Positions 1-10,885 of a stretch of DNA of 64,000 nt are shown here, one piece after another. This stretch comes from Owenia fusiformis (Eukaryota; Annelida; Polychaeta; Sabellida; Oweniidae): the NCBI GenBank assembly GCA_903813345.2, contig CAIIXF020000006.1, positions 13,954,348 to 14,018,347 of the forward strand, in the 5' to 3' direction. The notes beneath the pieces were generated by a model. The model was not told the DNA's origin, ran no database searches, and saw only the letters and a list, made by a program, of their open reading frames with translations. Numbering within the stretch: the stretch's first letter is position 1; every line of letters begins with the position of its first letter. A program made the translations under genes and the position numbers.

Positions 1-345
1 TAAAATCAAATTATCAAAGGAAATATGACAAAAAATAAAACATAGAGCTTATATTAGTGACCTGTAATGTAAAGATACAATAATTCATATGTAAATTGTT
101 CATTGTTTATAAACATCAAGTGCTTTGCTACATCTACAGGACTGTTCGTGAGCTGATGAGTGGGATGGAGCTTTGGGTAGTATGAGCTTGGCTGTCTCTG
201 TCGTCAGGCTTGTGACTGACCTTTGGCTGGTTTAAGATCTTTGATGGTACCAACACTCCCATTCCAGAGACTGAAGCTTTGGGACATTTCATTTGGTGGT
301 TGAAGAATGATGGAAAACTTCTTTGTTTTATTGGTGGGTCCATTT
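1..345 (-). repeat. 3' tail of a non-LTR-like retroelement, also present at 25.6 kb
   Basis: About 220 bp of this stretch recur in the opposite orientation at about 25585-25803 with only a few differences. Read on the minus strand it lies directly downstream of the endonuclease-like ORF fragment (344-431 and 1339-1542), so it is best seen as the 3' untranslated tail of that element. The shared part ends at TGATGTTTATA in both copies, after which the flanks diverge. The 69-72 codon frames found in both copies are open by chance over a repeated noncoding sequence; I see no domain in them. Confidence 0.5.
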
Positions 346-1542
346 GTCACGTCTTCATATCCAGAGCCACCTGGAGCACGATTCTGAAACTGCTCTAATT
401 TCTCTCATTGCTGGTCTGAGTTGGCTAGAATTAGGGGTCACACGGTTTGAGATTTCACGGTTCAGTTCGGTTATTGCATTTTACATTTCGGTTCGGTTCT
501 GATTGCGGTTCTCACGGGCCTCGTGAATGAGCGAAAAGATATGGAATTTTCCCAAAAATCAGAAAATATACTGAGTGTGTCAGAGTGTTTTATTGTTCTT
601 AGTAAGTGTTCTTAGAACAAGTTTCACACAATTACAAAGTGAACAAACATAAAATTCCTTATCTGTATCTTATCTAGTATCTGTATAATGTCTATTGTCT
701 ATTGATCTGCATGATCAACGTTCATGTCTTTTCAACAGATAAAACAGTTCACCTACATTAAGCAAACCTACAGAACCCAAGTGCTTGCAATTCCAGATAC
801 ATCAGTTCCTTACAAGAGTTCATTGAACTGAAGCCATATTTTTCTTCAGAAAATACAAATAAATTTTGCGCAAAAAAGGTTTAGTAGTCTCAGCTTGATT
901 GGACATGTTTATCTCTTCAGAAAGACATCAAATAATATTTGAGGGAATATGATATTAAATAATATGATAACTTCATGGTCTAGTACGTGGGTTTATCGAA
1001 AAACATAACATAATTCGGATTAATTCCTCTCTAGGTCAGTTGATTGGGTTCCGGGTCAAAATGGTGACGAAAATTTATCAACATTTTCGGATTGTTTCTG
1101 TGACTTGCCGTCTCTATCAGGTATGATTTGCATAATTGTATGATGATAAACGATTCCAGATGATGTTTTGTTTAATTGGCATTATATGAGAGTCTGAAAT
1201 TAGGTTAAATGCCGAGTTTAAATTTATTGTTCTGAAAAAGTTCACGGTTCTCTCAAGAACCGCGGTTTTCAATATAGTGTACGGGCTAACCATCGTGGAG
1301 GTTAGAACCGCGGGCCATGGTTAACCGTGTGACCCCTAGCTAGAATGTACCCCAATGTCTTTGAACAATGAGTGTAGAGACAAAGCTGGGAAGCCCCTGC
1401 ATCCTACTTCTACAGGGTATAGTCTTGCTTGCCATCCTTTGCTCTGGGCTTCATGGATTAGATCTTGGTATTTGTTGTACTTCCATGGTACTGTAAGTTC
1501 TATCATTAGTATGGTCTTAGAACTTTCCGATAAAAGTAGCAT
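344..1542 (-). pseudogene. Non-LTR retrotransposon C-terminal fragment, interrupted by a hAT MITE
   Basis: The minus-strand frame 1542-1339 contains the motif ELTVPW followed by a KY pair, a GW pair and PVEVGCRGF. I associate this pattern with the C-terminal, endonuclease-like end of metazoan retrotransposon polyproteins (recognition from memory; family not fixed). The frame is broken by the 907-bp hAT MITE at 432-1338. Removing that insert and one copy of its 8-bp target duplication lets the frame continue into 431-344, where residues ending in SRWLWI fit the usual end of this domain before a stop. The upstream part (reverse transcriptase) is absent, so this is a 5'-truncated copy. Confidence 0.45.
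432..1338. mobile_element. hAT-type MITE with 8-bp target site duplication
   Basis: The ends are inverted copies of TAGGGGTCACACGGTT (432-447 and complement at 1323-1338). The element is flanked by the direct repeat GCTAGAAT at 424-431 and 1339-1346. An 8-bp duplication and short TA-starting ends are the hallmark of hAT elements. There is no transposase inside; the 907-bp interior is AT-rich with subterminal CGGTTC-type motifs (near 450-510 and 1240-1320). It must have moved with enzyme from another copy. The target was a retroelement frame that becomes continuous when the insert is removed. Confidence 0.85.
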
Positions 1543-1957
1543 GTCAGGACGTAGTGTTGTTGCTACTATGTTCTTAGGAAAGATTAACTTCTTATCTAAT
1601 AACTAATAATCTAGTACAAAAATGAGTAAACCTACAAAATGTCAAATTACAGTACCACTGTGCATATGGGCACAGACTTTTTAAATAGAGTTAAAATCCA
1701 ACCTGCACTCTTCCGAGCATTTTTGATGTAAGATAAAATGACAGAATAAAACAAAATAGATAAATGCTGAAGAAAATCTCACAAGCAGTCTTCTTTTGTG
1801 GCCAGCAAAATATTGAACTAAGGGGAAGGGGAGGAATTGAGCATTTCGACACATTTCACATCAATCCAATTAGGCTATAGTCTCAAATAAAGATATTAAT
1901 GAACTGGAAATCATCTCGTTGTCAAACTTAATAAATATTGCAAAGGTCTTTATGTTA

Positions 1958-2983
1958 TGCCTAGGTCACATAGCCGCCGGGCGCCGGCCGATGAGTAGTC
2001 GTCGGCGGATTTATAAATCGACCGGGCGCCGGTGACTTTTCACCGATGTCTTGATCTAATCGTGAGTATGGTCACATAAGTACAGGCATCGTACAGCGCC
2101 CGCAATCAATTGAATCTGAAAGACATCGCACGGGTATTGCAAGGCTATCTGCCGATGGCCGAATGGCACCCGCCACTATCGGTCGATCTACAGGCCTCTA
2201 GATTTATACTAAATTCTTGTATGTCCCAGAATGACTGTTCCAGATGGCGTGAATGCAAGATTTGAAAACGAAATATCATTCTAACTATGGGATATTAACT
2301 GTAATTGAGACAGTGAACTTATCGTATTAAAATTGTGACCCTTGAAAATACTGTACTCACAAAAACATTCAGAAGATTTTTAAACTGAATAAATGATTTG
2401 TAATGGTATATGCATGAGTGAATATACGCATAAAAATGTATCACTATTCAATGTGTATGACAGACACACATGGTTAATGTCAATATAAGAACGACTAGAT
2501 CAACCCACCCACCTAGCCATTCAAATGTGTGTCATTGTTTTACAGTAAGCCTAATCGTTCCATTTATGTTTTATAAAAAATCCCTGACAGTGTGTAGTAA
2601 TTATAATTTCTTACCTCATTATTTTTAAAACCTTTATATCAATTTATAAGTAATCATTATTCAGATTTATCCAACAAATCAGCACGCAAAATCCAAAGAT
2701 GAGCGTGCGATGCCACCGGGCGCCGTAAGATAATCGTACAACCGGACGGGACACGGCCGGGTAGGTACCGATGAGTTTGGTTGAGAAAAAATCGCCAAGA
2801 CTTCGGCAACTTTTATCTCCGCGATAAAACTCTGCCGGCGCCCGTACGATGTCTAAAAATCGGCCGATGAGTGGCGATCATCGCCCGGCGCCCGTACGAT
2901 GCCCGGGCTCGCCGGCCGATTTTGAACAAAATACTCATCGGCCGGGCGCCGTAGTGAAAATTGGAGCCTATGTGACCAAGGCA
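1958..2983. mobile_element. MITE with TTA duplication and GC-rich palindromic ends
   Basis: The outer inverted repeats are TGCCTAGGTCACATAG at 1958-1973 and CTATGTGACCAAGGCA at 2968-2983 (one mismatch). TTA lies directly outside both ends (1955-1957 and 2984-2986). A 3-bp TWA duplication is typical of PIF/Harbinger-type elements, so that class is inferred; ISL2EU-like elements remain possible. Just inside both ends are strongly GC-rich blocks built from copies of CCGGGCGCCGG and CGGCCGATGAGT in both orientations (1975-2165 and 2710-2955), in sharp contrast to the AT-rich core. No transposase ORF is present. Confidence 0.65.
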
Positions 2984-2986
2984 TTA

Positions 2987-3883
2987 GCGTGCATGAAACA
3001 TTTCCCATTTTGAGCATATTATTAAAATCATATGAAGAAAAATGAATATCATAAAGTCCATCTTAGTATGTTTCAATAGCAAAATAAAAATGTTTATATT
3101 TTCTAAAGATTTTGGAGCTTGAATTTTGGAAACATTGGTCACCATTATAAAGCACTATCAATTTGTCTTTACTGAAGTGTTTTTTTCTAATATTGGAGAT
3201 TTCTATATTAAAACTATTGATTTAAAAAACATACAAACATACACAGGAAGGATCCTGGTAGGAGTGTTTATTTGGAGCCATGTGGACAGTCCTTATCTTG
3301 TACTGCCTTCACCAGCATAATGGGGTTGGAAATTTTATGGATAACACTGCCTCGAGCTGCAAAAGCTATGCAGGCCATAATAAAATGTTGCTGTAAAAAG
3401 GAATGCCATGTGAATAGATGTTAATGTCTGAAAGCAGGACTGTTTTGCTCTGCATTTTGCAACTACATGTATAGAGAAAAGTGTGAATTGTCTCGACAGA
3501 TAGGACAACTCAAATAGTATTGAAGAAACAGAATGTGATGAGCTGTTACAGAGGAGTTGTCTCTGAGAAGCGCCAGAATGAGCGGACCTCTGCAACTGCC
3601 AGAGAGTCTTAGTTAAGTATTGATGGGTATGGCCTGTTATTGCCACAAAACCAAGGGGGTGCACAAGCCACGGGATCTCCCTCAGGTTTGCTGGTGAACT
3701 CAAATCTACAAGGTCGCGTTCACAAGTTTTCTATATGAGGTCAAAACGGTTTACTGTTGACAAGTATTAGTAGCTCTTAATTGAGCAGGTCAGGTGAGTC
3801 TTATTTGCTTGTTTTTAGCCTCTGTTGATGTCCCCGTGGCTGCTCAACTGTGTTGTGAGTAATTACAGTTTGTTTCCAGCTTT
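2987..3883. other. No gene recognised
   Basis: AT-rich spacer between the TTA-flanked MITE and the transposase relic. Short open frames exist on both strands (for example 3335-3703 minus) but show no domain, no codon bias and no convincing splice context. Confidence 0.5.
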
Positions 3884-4108
3884 TTGGGGTCCATGCCAAA
3901 CGACCCCACTTTTACTTTGTCACATGTCAGCTTAGACTCACATCGGGCACTCAGCACACTAGCATACATAAATATATTTGCAGGTAAACACAGTCTTACA
4001 ACAATAAATGCACATAACATTCAGAGGCATTTAGCTGACTGTGTAAGGAAATGTGGACCTATTTGGGCAAATCCCTATTTTGTGCCAGAATCACACAGGA
4101 AAAAATAA
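3884..4108 (+). pseudogene. Relic of a CMC/tnp2-like transposase C-terminal region
   Basis: The frame carries the pattern N-A-H-N-I-x3-L-A-D-C-V-x3-CGPIWA. It resembles the segment just before the catalytic glutamate of CMC-type transposases (a His-Leu pair, then D-x-V, then GPLW, then an aromatic/Phe-x-Glu block). The intact transposase at 57.5-59.3 kb has the equivalent GPLWNWSCFPYE. Here the Phe-x-Glu box has decayed to FVPES. The fragment runs out into the gypsy fragment starting near 4100. It is too short to say whether it derives from the same family as the large element. Confidence 0.3.
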
Positions 4109-5225
4109 TATCATCACCATCATAATGGAAAACATGTCAGAAATAACAACACCGCTGAGGGAACTGTTGCAGAAAGATGTTGCATTCCATTGGGATACAA
4201 AACACCAAAATTGTATGGACAAATTAAAACATCTTGTAACAACAGCTCCAGTACTAAAATTCTATGACATCACGAAACCAGTCACAATATCCGTAGATGC
4301 AAGCTCCACAGGAATAGGTGCTGCATTGCTACAAGAAGGTCAACTGGTTGAATATGCATCAAGGTCACTCACAATACATCAGATAAGATGGGCACAAATA
4401 GAAAAAGAAATGGCCGCTATCTTATTTGATTGTGAACGATTTCCCTCATATATACAGTATATGGACGCCACCACGTTTACAAAATATGATAATTTTTTTT
4501 TTCATCAAGAGATTTTATTGCCATTAATCATTATAAGTACATATCATACATGAGGGACTCAATCGCCAGTGGCATTATAGGTGTCCCTCAATGTAGTAAT
4601 TACAATTTGTAAACATGGTTTATACACAATTATATATTATAAGAAGAATAAAAAAGAAAGCATCTGCATTTTAAAATTGGAGTGTGGGGGGCTGCTGCCT
4701 CTGCCTATAGGGGGCTGCTGCCTCTGCCTATAGGGTCCTGGAAACAAAGATATAGTAGTATGAGTAGGGAAAAGAGGTTCGCGCCATAGTCTCCCATGAC
4801 TAAAGCATGTGACTGGTCTGTAAGATGATAATGAGGCTCCAACGTTATTCTATCAACGTAGAGTACAAGCCTGGTAACAGCCAAGAATTGATAGTATCTG
4901 ATACTCTATCCAGAGCGTATATTCCAGCGGAAAAACCCTTAATAAACGAGGATGATTTATCTATCAATCTAATCAACATTTTGCCAGTGTCAGCACAGAA
5001 ATATGAAATGCTGAAAGAGGAAACTCTGAAAGATGATCAACTGAAGGTGTTATCTAACACTGTAAGATCTGGATGGCCTGAGAAACAATCGCAAAGTTCC
5101 TCTAGTATAAGACAATACTGGAACATTAGAGATGAAGTGTCTGTATATGATGACATTTTATACAAGAACACAAATGTGTACAAAATGTCCCCACCAATGG
5201 GTGATCCCATCAAATGGTTATCCTG
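4100..5225 (+). pseudogene. Ty3/gypsy pol fragment (RT end plus RNase H), interrupted
   Basis: The first part (about 4126-4480) encodes the RT-RNase H junction with the pattern TPLRELL, F-x-W, VTISVDAS and GIGAALLQ, then the YASRSL block and an E-K-E-M helix, as in Ty3/gypsy RNase H. The second part (from 4825) resumes with RLQRY, YKPG and the D-T-L-S-R-A motif that closes RNase H, then runs into the spacer before integrase. Between them (about 4485-4824) lies foreign sequence, and roughly 15-20 residues of RNase H (the DHKPL region) are missing. It ends at a stop near 5223 where a satellite array begins. Confidence 0.75.
4485..4824. repeat. Short insertion in the gypsy RNase H region, with a 28-bp duplication
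   Basis: About 340 bp separating two halves of the RNase H frame. It starts with a run of T, which would be the poly-A tail of a minus-strand retroposon 3' end. Near 4685-4735 it contains two adjacent copies of a unit with GGGGGCTGCTGCCTCTGCC. I could not define target duplications. Confidence 0.4.
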
Positions 5226-5975
5226 AAAATGAGTAGACAAGACTTTACCAACACAATTTGAGGATGGAAAATCCAAAATGGCCACCTTAAAATTTACCCA
5301 GAATGTCCAAAATTTAGTCAGTTCTAGATTTTCATACTAAGAACCACCCCTGAAAATTTTTAATTGATCCGTCACACAGTTAACTAGAAAACATGTAAAC
5401 AAGACTTTACAGACAAGATTTTAGGATGGAAAATCCCAAATGGCTGCCTTGACATTTACCCAGAATGTCAAAAAACTAATCTGTTCCTAGATTTTCATAC
5501 TAAGAATCATCCCTGAAAATATGACATTGATCTACCAAATGGTTCACCTGAAAACGCGTAGACAAGACTTTACAGACAAGATTTTAGGACAGAAAATCCA
5601 AAATGGCTGCCATGACATTTACACAGAATGCCAAAAAACTAATCAGATGTAGATTTTCACACTAAGAATCATCCCTGAAAATTTGAAAGTGATCTACAAA
5701 ACGGTTCACCTAAAAACGCGTAGACAAGATTTTACAGGTAAGATTTTAAGACGGAAAATCCAAAATGGCTGCCTTGACATTTATCCAGAATGCCAAAAAA
5801 CTAATCAGATCTAGATTTTCATACTAAGAATCATCCCTAAAAATTTGAAATTGATCTACAGAACGGTTCACCTGGAAATGCATAGACAAGACTTTACAGA
5901 CAAGATTTTAGGACAGAACATCCAAAATGGCAGCCTTTACATTTGCCCAGAATGCCAAAAAACTAATCAGTGACA
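5226..5975. repeat. Tandem array, about 164-bp unit, 4-5 copies
   Basis: The phrase GACAAGACTTTAC recurs near 5235, 5399, 5563, 5727 and 5886, giving a period close to 164 bp. Each unit also contains AAATCCAAAATGGC and ACTAATCAG. Copies differ by about 10%. A degenerate relative of the unit (CAAAATGGC, AATCAGATCTAGA) continues to about 6335, abutting the minus-strand integrase relic. Confidence 0.85.
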
Positions 5976-6288
5976 ATAAAAAAGTGATTATGTGTTTTTG
6001 CTGATTTCTTCTTACAAAATTATCACATATAACTACTGTTAACAATAACATAGGCTTTTACAACAAAGTACATCTGAAATTATTTATAAAGCTACTAAAT
6101 AGTTAAAGTATGAAAACTCAAAAACGCCATTCAATATGATACAAAGTATTATCGTGCGCTAACTTTTCTTAAGACATTCAAAATGGCTGACATGACTGAG
6201 CTAACAGGTCCAAAACCTAATCAGATCTAGAATGAAGTGAGCTGAACAAGATATTAAAGTTTTAAAAGCAACTGTGAAGCCGTTTTTC

Positions 6289-6956
6289 TTAAAGTTTGCA
6301 GACAAGGATTTTAGCATTTGACTTCAAAATGGCCAGTTGTACTGTGTCAGGGCTTATGGTTTTATGCTCAAAATCCATTTCTTTTGCAAAGTCTTTGAAC
6401 TCTTTGCTATTGTAACATGGTTCATTATCGCTAACTACAGTTGCAGGAATACCATTTCGTGAAAATATTGACAAAAGTCCATTCTTAGCACTTTTTGTTG
6501 TTTTTTGATGTCAACTTCACTACTGCAGGATATTTGCTGTAATAATCAATGCATAGCAAATAATCACTGTTTCTGTATTCAAACAAATCAGTTCCTATTT
6601 TGTTCGATGGTAGATTGGGAATATCATGTGTTTCTTTGGTCTCTCCTATGCTGTTGACATATGGCACAATTTTCAACCATTTCTTCAATGTCAGAGTTCA
6701 TGTTGGGCCAATATATCACATCTTTCGCTCTTTTTGTACATTTTTCAATACCCATGTGGGCTTCATGCACAATTTGTAGCATTTCATTTCTCATGGATGT
6801 AGGTATTATTCTGTTTTGACAGAATATGGTCATTTCCCTTTCGTAGAGACATTGCCCATACCATGCAGATATACCTCTAGTATCACTACATCTCGACATC
6901 TTGCCTGAACACAGTCTAGAACTTCTCAAACCTTCTAGAAAGCACGACATTTTCAA
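6289..6956 (-). pseudogene. Ty3/gypsy integrase relic, frameshifted
   Basis: Read from 6956 down, the first frame holds the H2C2 zinc-binding domain (His-x3-His in VHEAHMG, then C-A-I-C in ENCAIC). After a frame change come the first catalytic Asp in IGTDLFEY and the DYYSKYP box. A further frame change leads to the second Asp in VVSDNEP, with the flanking NGIP and F-K-x-FAKE. The third catalytic residue lies beyond the break at about 6340. The order and motifs are those of a gypsy integrase. It faces the plus-strand gypsy relic at 4.1-5.2 kb, so two different insertions are involved. At least two frameshifts make it inactive. Confidence 0.75.
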
Positions 6957-7577
6957 GAAAAAAATGATAATTTTTCACGAAAATCGTCATAGTTTCTTCA
7001 ATTCTAGCCCTATCATCTTGAAATATTGATAAGATTAACAAAACAATTTTATATATCATCCAGATACTTCAGTTTCCAATATTATTGAAAGAATCCCGAG
7101 AAATAAATTTTTCTTTGGAAACATACGACATCAAGGAGGTTTAAGGCGTTTAGGGAATTTGATATCTACAATGAAATATATGTCCAACTGATTTTTTGGC
7201 TGCATATCGTAAACATCATAAAACATACACTACAGCTAGCCTGCACACATATCTTGTTGAGTGAAGTATGTCTATCTTTAGCCTCATTGTGTGCATGAAA
7301 TATACATTAATTTTTCTTTTGCAAATATTTTTAGCCAGTTGATTGGTTTTGGTGAGGTCCCGTAATCATAAAGATAAGCATACCCACTCAGTCACATAAG
7401 CAATGCAAGATACGTTTCAAGATACACAACTGTCGTTCAAACTAACTATACTTCTGATGCATGAAATGTCCCAAATTAAAAAGAGACGTTTTTCAAAAGC
7501 CATGCTATATGGTTGGTGTGATAATTTGCATTTGCTTTCTTGAATTAAAATTAAATGTTTTAAACCATTGTTTCAGG
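6957..7577. other. No gene recognised
   Basis: AT-rich sequence without a supported frame, repeat array or recognisable element end. Confidence 0.5.
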
Positions 7578-7709
7578 CCGTGGTTCATAAGAAGAAAACA
7601 TGCACCTTCTGTGGCAAAGGGTATACCAGTCAAGTAAATTTGTCCAGCCACATGAGGTCAGATTCAGAGGGAGAATGTAAACAGTTGTCACAATCATCTG
7701 TGGATTGAA
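7578..7709 (+). CDS. Candidate terminal exon with one zinc finger
   Basis: After a good acceptor (pyrimidine-rich tract then TTTCAG, exon from 7578) the frame reads 43 residues to a TGA at 7707-7709. It contains C-x2-C (CTFC), then GKGY, L-x2-H and a final Cys, a classical-type finger with a Cys in place of the second His. A possible polyadenylation signal (AATAAA) lies at about 7740, 30 bp downstream. This is consistent with the last exon of a gene whose upstream exons I could not place; alternatively it is the zinc-finger exon of a dead transposon. Function beyond nucleic-acid or protein binding cannot be inferred. Confidence 0.4.
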
Positions 7710-10700
7710 ATTGAGATGTTTTTTATGATAAAATGTCTGAAAATAAAGACTGAAAGCCTCATACCCAATGATACATCATGATCTTTTGCAATGTGTGAAA
7801 TAATCTTTGCCTATCAATCAAAACATTTTTTGATATATTCTCAATTATTAGTTTCTCATATACTTTGCATTGTAGTGCGCATTTGATGGAAACAAACCAT
7901 TCTTAGGTAATACATCTCAAATGATGCATTGAATTCCTGGCTAAAATCCTGATATACTAGTAACCTGTAAGTCCAGTTTAATTAAACAGCTGTCTTTTAA
8001 AAGACTTTGGAAGTGGGGACTTCAAGTCAAGAGACTTATTAGGTGCATATGACGAATACTTTCTTTTCCTAAGTGGTAAGGCTTTTGGGGTGTGATCATA
8101 TGAAAGAAGACATAATGATGGTACTTGCGAATTTTCCATAGCATTATTCCGAGAACAGTATTTAGAAATAAGTAATTAAATCTCGGTTTCCTTTTTGAGA
8201 CACCCTCTATAACATACACTGTCACTTTAAGGTTTTTTATTTCAATATATGAATCATATAACATACATTAATACACTATCAATCTATAGTATTATACTCG
8301 TCAATCACTCTAAACCTTCATCTGAACATATGAAGGAGGCACTGGCAGATATAGGGATTAAAATTCATAAAAAGATATTACTGACAGCGTTAAGGAACTT
8401 ATACATGGACGATGTCATGGATGATGACCACACAATCAAAAAGTCAATGGGAGTTTAACATGTCACTGAAACTAGGGGAACGGCTGACCCCTATCAACTG
8501 GGACAGTCTATGCTCAGTCTAAAGATGCCGACACACTGAATTGGCGAAGGTGCCTAAAACTAAAGCAAGATTTGCCTTTTTAAACTAATCAATATTCAAT
8601 GATTTGTTGTTTTGTGGCATTTTATATACCCCATCTAATTAATAACAGTAACCAAATTCTTATTTTACAGTGCAAGCATCTGTAGAGAGGATGGACAATC
8701 TGAACCCAGCAAAAGGTTATCTACATATCCCAATGTGTCAAGACCAAATGTGTCATCACAGTATGTAGCTTATACAGTGTCATAACCAACTGCATCTCCT
8801 AATGTGTCAGGACCAACTGAAACTTCTGATAAAATACATCTCAATTTCAACAAGTGTTTTTTTTGTTTGAAAGTTTAATACTATATTATGGTAAACAAAT
8901 AGATATGTACTTAACTTTGAATAATAAAATTATAAAAAAGTCATATTTTAATAAGCAGGATTTTAGTTGTTGCCATTTAAGTACTTAATCACCTGAAAAT
9001 TAAATAGATGTTAAGGCGTCAGAGACTATATGATAATAAATGGGCCAATATAGCATCAGAACAAAGAGCTAAATTGACATGAGAGTATACTGGAAAAAGA
9101 ACCTTCATCTTCACGGCCATAATTTCACTATGTTGCCCTTTGAAATGAGATTAGATTTAATTAAATATTTGTATTTAAATTTGGGCAATTACGCCTGTCT
9201 TAGCCAGATATATCCTTGGCATTGAGGGGTTATATCCCATTGTCATATGCGCATTATTATATGGTCATGAATGGTTATGTAAAAGAATAACATTTCAATG
9301 TGATTATACGTCCACCGTTGTCATAATCAATAAAGACCAAAATGTCTTGCAATCATGAAGTTAATAAGAACATTGACATGGCAAGCATGCAAATATAACT
9401 TTGCCTTTAATTCAAAACATATCATTTTCAGTGGCAGCGTTTCTGAAGAAATAAGAAGGCTCCAGAAGCAGACCAGACAAAACATTGGATCCTTACTCAC
9501 TGGCCATACTCTGGAGCTGAACAACCATTTGCGTCACATACTGTCAAGTGTGGTTGGTAGCAAGACAAAAAAGGTGTAAGTCAGTGGTTTCAAGGCATTC
9601 AAATTATTCATAGCTCACAACAACTTTCAATTCTCTCTAAGCAATCTACCTGGAATTAATGAAGAAATCCTGCTTTACTTCATATGTCACTGCTATTTAA
9701 AACTGAAATTATCGTTTTCGACTATCAAACTTTACTTGTCTGAACTTTAACTATCAGACATGATTTCTTATGGATTCCTTGAAATCACAGAGACTGGCAA
9801 TGATACTTCGAGCCATCTGAAAACAACCAGCTAAAATGACAAATACATGTAACGACAGATTACTGATAACATTTGATGTACTAGTGCATGAGTGCTCTAC
9901 TATTAAATGGACTATTAGACTATTATATAAACTTCTTGCAGTCCCAATCCACCTTTTGGTCTGCCTCTGAGACTCAAAATATCTGTCCACATCTAGGGAT
10001 TTTTTTCTAAAAACGTCCCCATATAGCAAATATATATCTAGTATAAACGTGGCACGTGCATGAAAATTAAAATCTAACTATCACAGTTCCACGTTTAAAT
10101 CAATTGGATCAAGTTCCCGTCTCAAGTAGGTCTAACATTTAGAAAGAATATTAAGTTTTTTCGTGACTTAGAATGGTAAATTGCATGTTTATTATTGACA
10201 TGTTTTTAGCCGAGATTGGCATTTATACACATATTATTTAGACAAGAGGATTCATCATGATTTTAACTTTTTAAACACGTTTAAGTTACTCTGTCATTGG
10301 CATTGTTTAGGCCTATTGATTTTAGTTTTATTTTCTTTTATTCTGCACCTATTCATCTCGGAGTAGAAGACCGACTGGCCAGTTGTCAGTCTTTTTGGTA
10401 GACCCATTTGGAACTACAAATTGGAGAAATCTACTTGGTAAGAAAGTAATTGCAACAGTCAGGCCTATTTTCCGACAGATACCCTATCATTATATAAAAT
10501 AATTCCTTGAGGATACTTTTCAAGTAGTAAATTCTGAATCGCGCAGCTGATTTGGTGATTTTTCTACTTAGCCTTTATCACATTGAAGAAAATAAACACA
10601 GTTGTTTAAAAACAGGCCTTGCAGGAATTATATTGTTCTTTGAAAAATATATTGAAACAACCTTTCCAAATATATATGTGATTTGAGTATGACGTGATAT

Positions 10701-10885
10701 CTAGCGACACTTTTCAGGCATCAATTTTAAGGCAACAATGACGTCATTGATACATAACAATGGCATCATCCGCTGCGGTCCAGATATGGGTGTTTTAAAA
10801 CCACCAAACCACCCACCAAACCACTCACATAGAGGCTGCCACAATTGACCAATTGATCACATTCAAAGACCCTAACTTGTTCTTC
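7710..10885. other. Mostly unassigned, AT-rich
   Basis: No supported gene. Two stretches look slightly exon-like (8300-8458 and 9432-9574), but neither has a recognisable domain. At 9960-10025 there is a short copy of a sequence (CTCAAAATATCTGTCCACAT) that recurs with variation at 51985-52010. A mariner-like end (TTTTTGAGACACCCT) lies near 8196 without a visible partner. Confidence 0.4.

Noticed and set aside
9432-9574. Possible exon (acceptor TTTTCAG, donor AAAAAGGTG)
   Set aside because: A plausible 47-residue helical segment but no partner exon and no recognised family.
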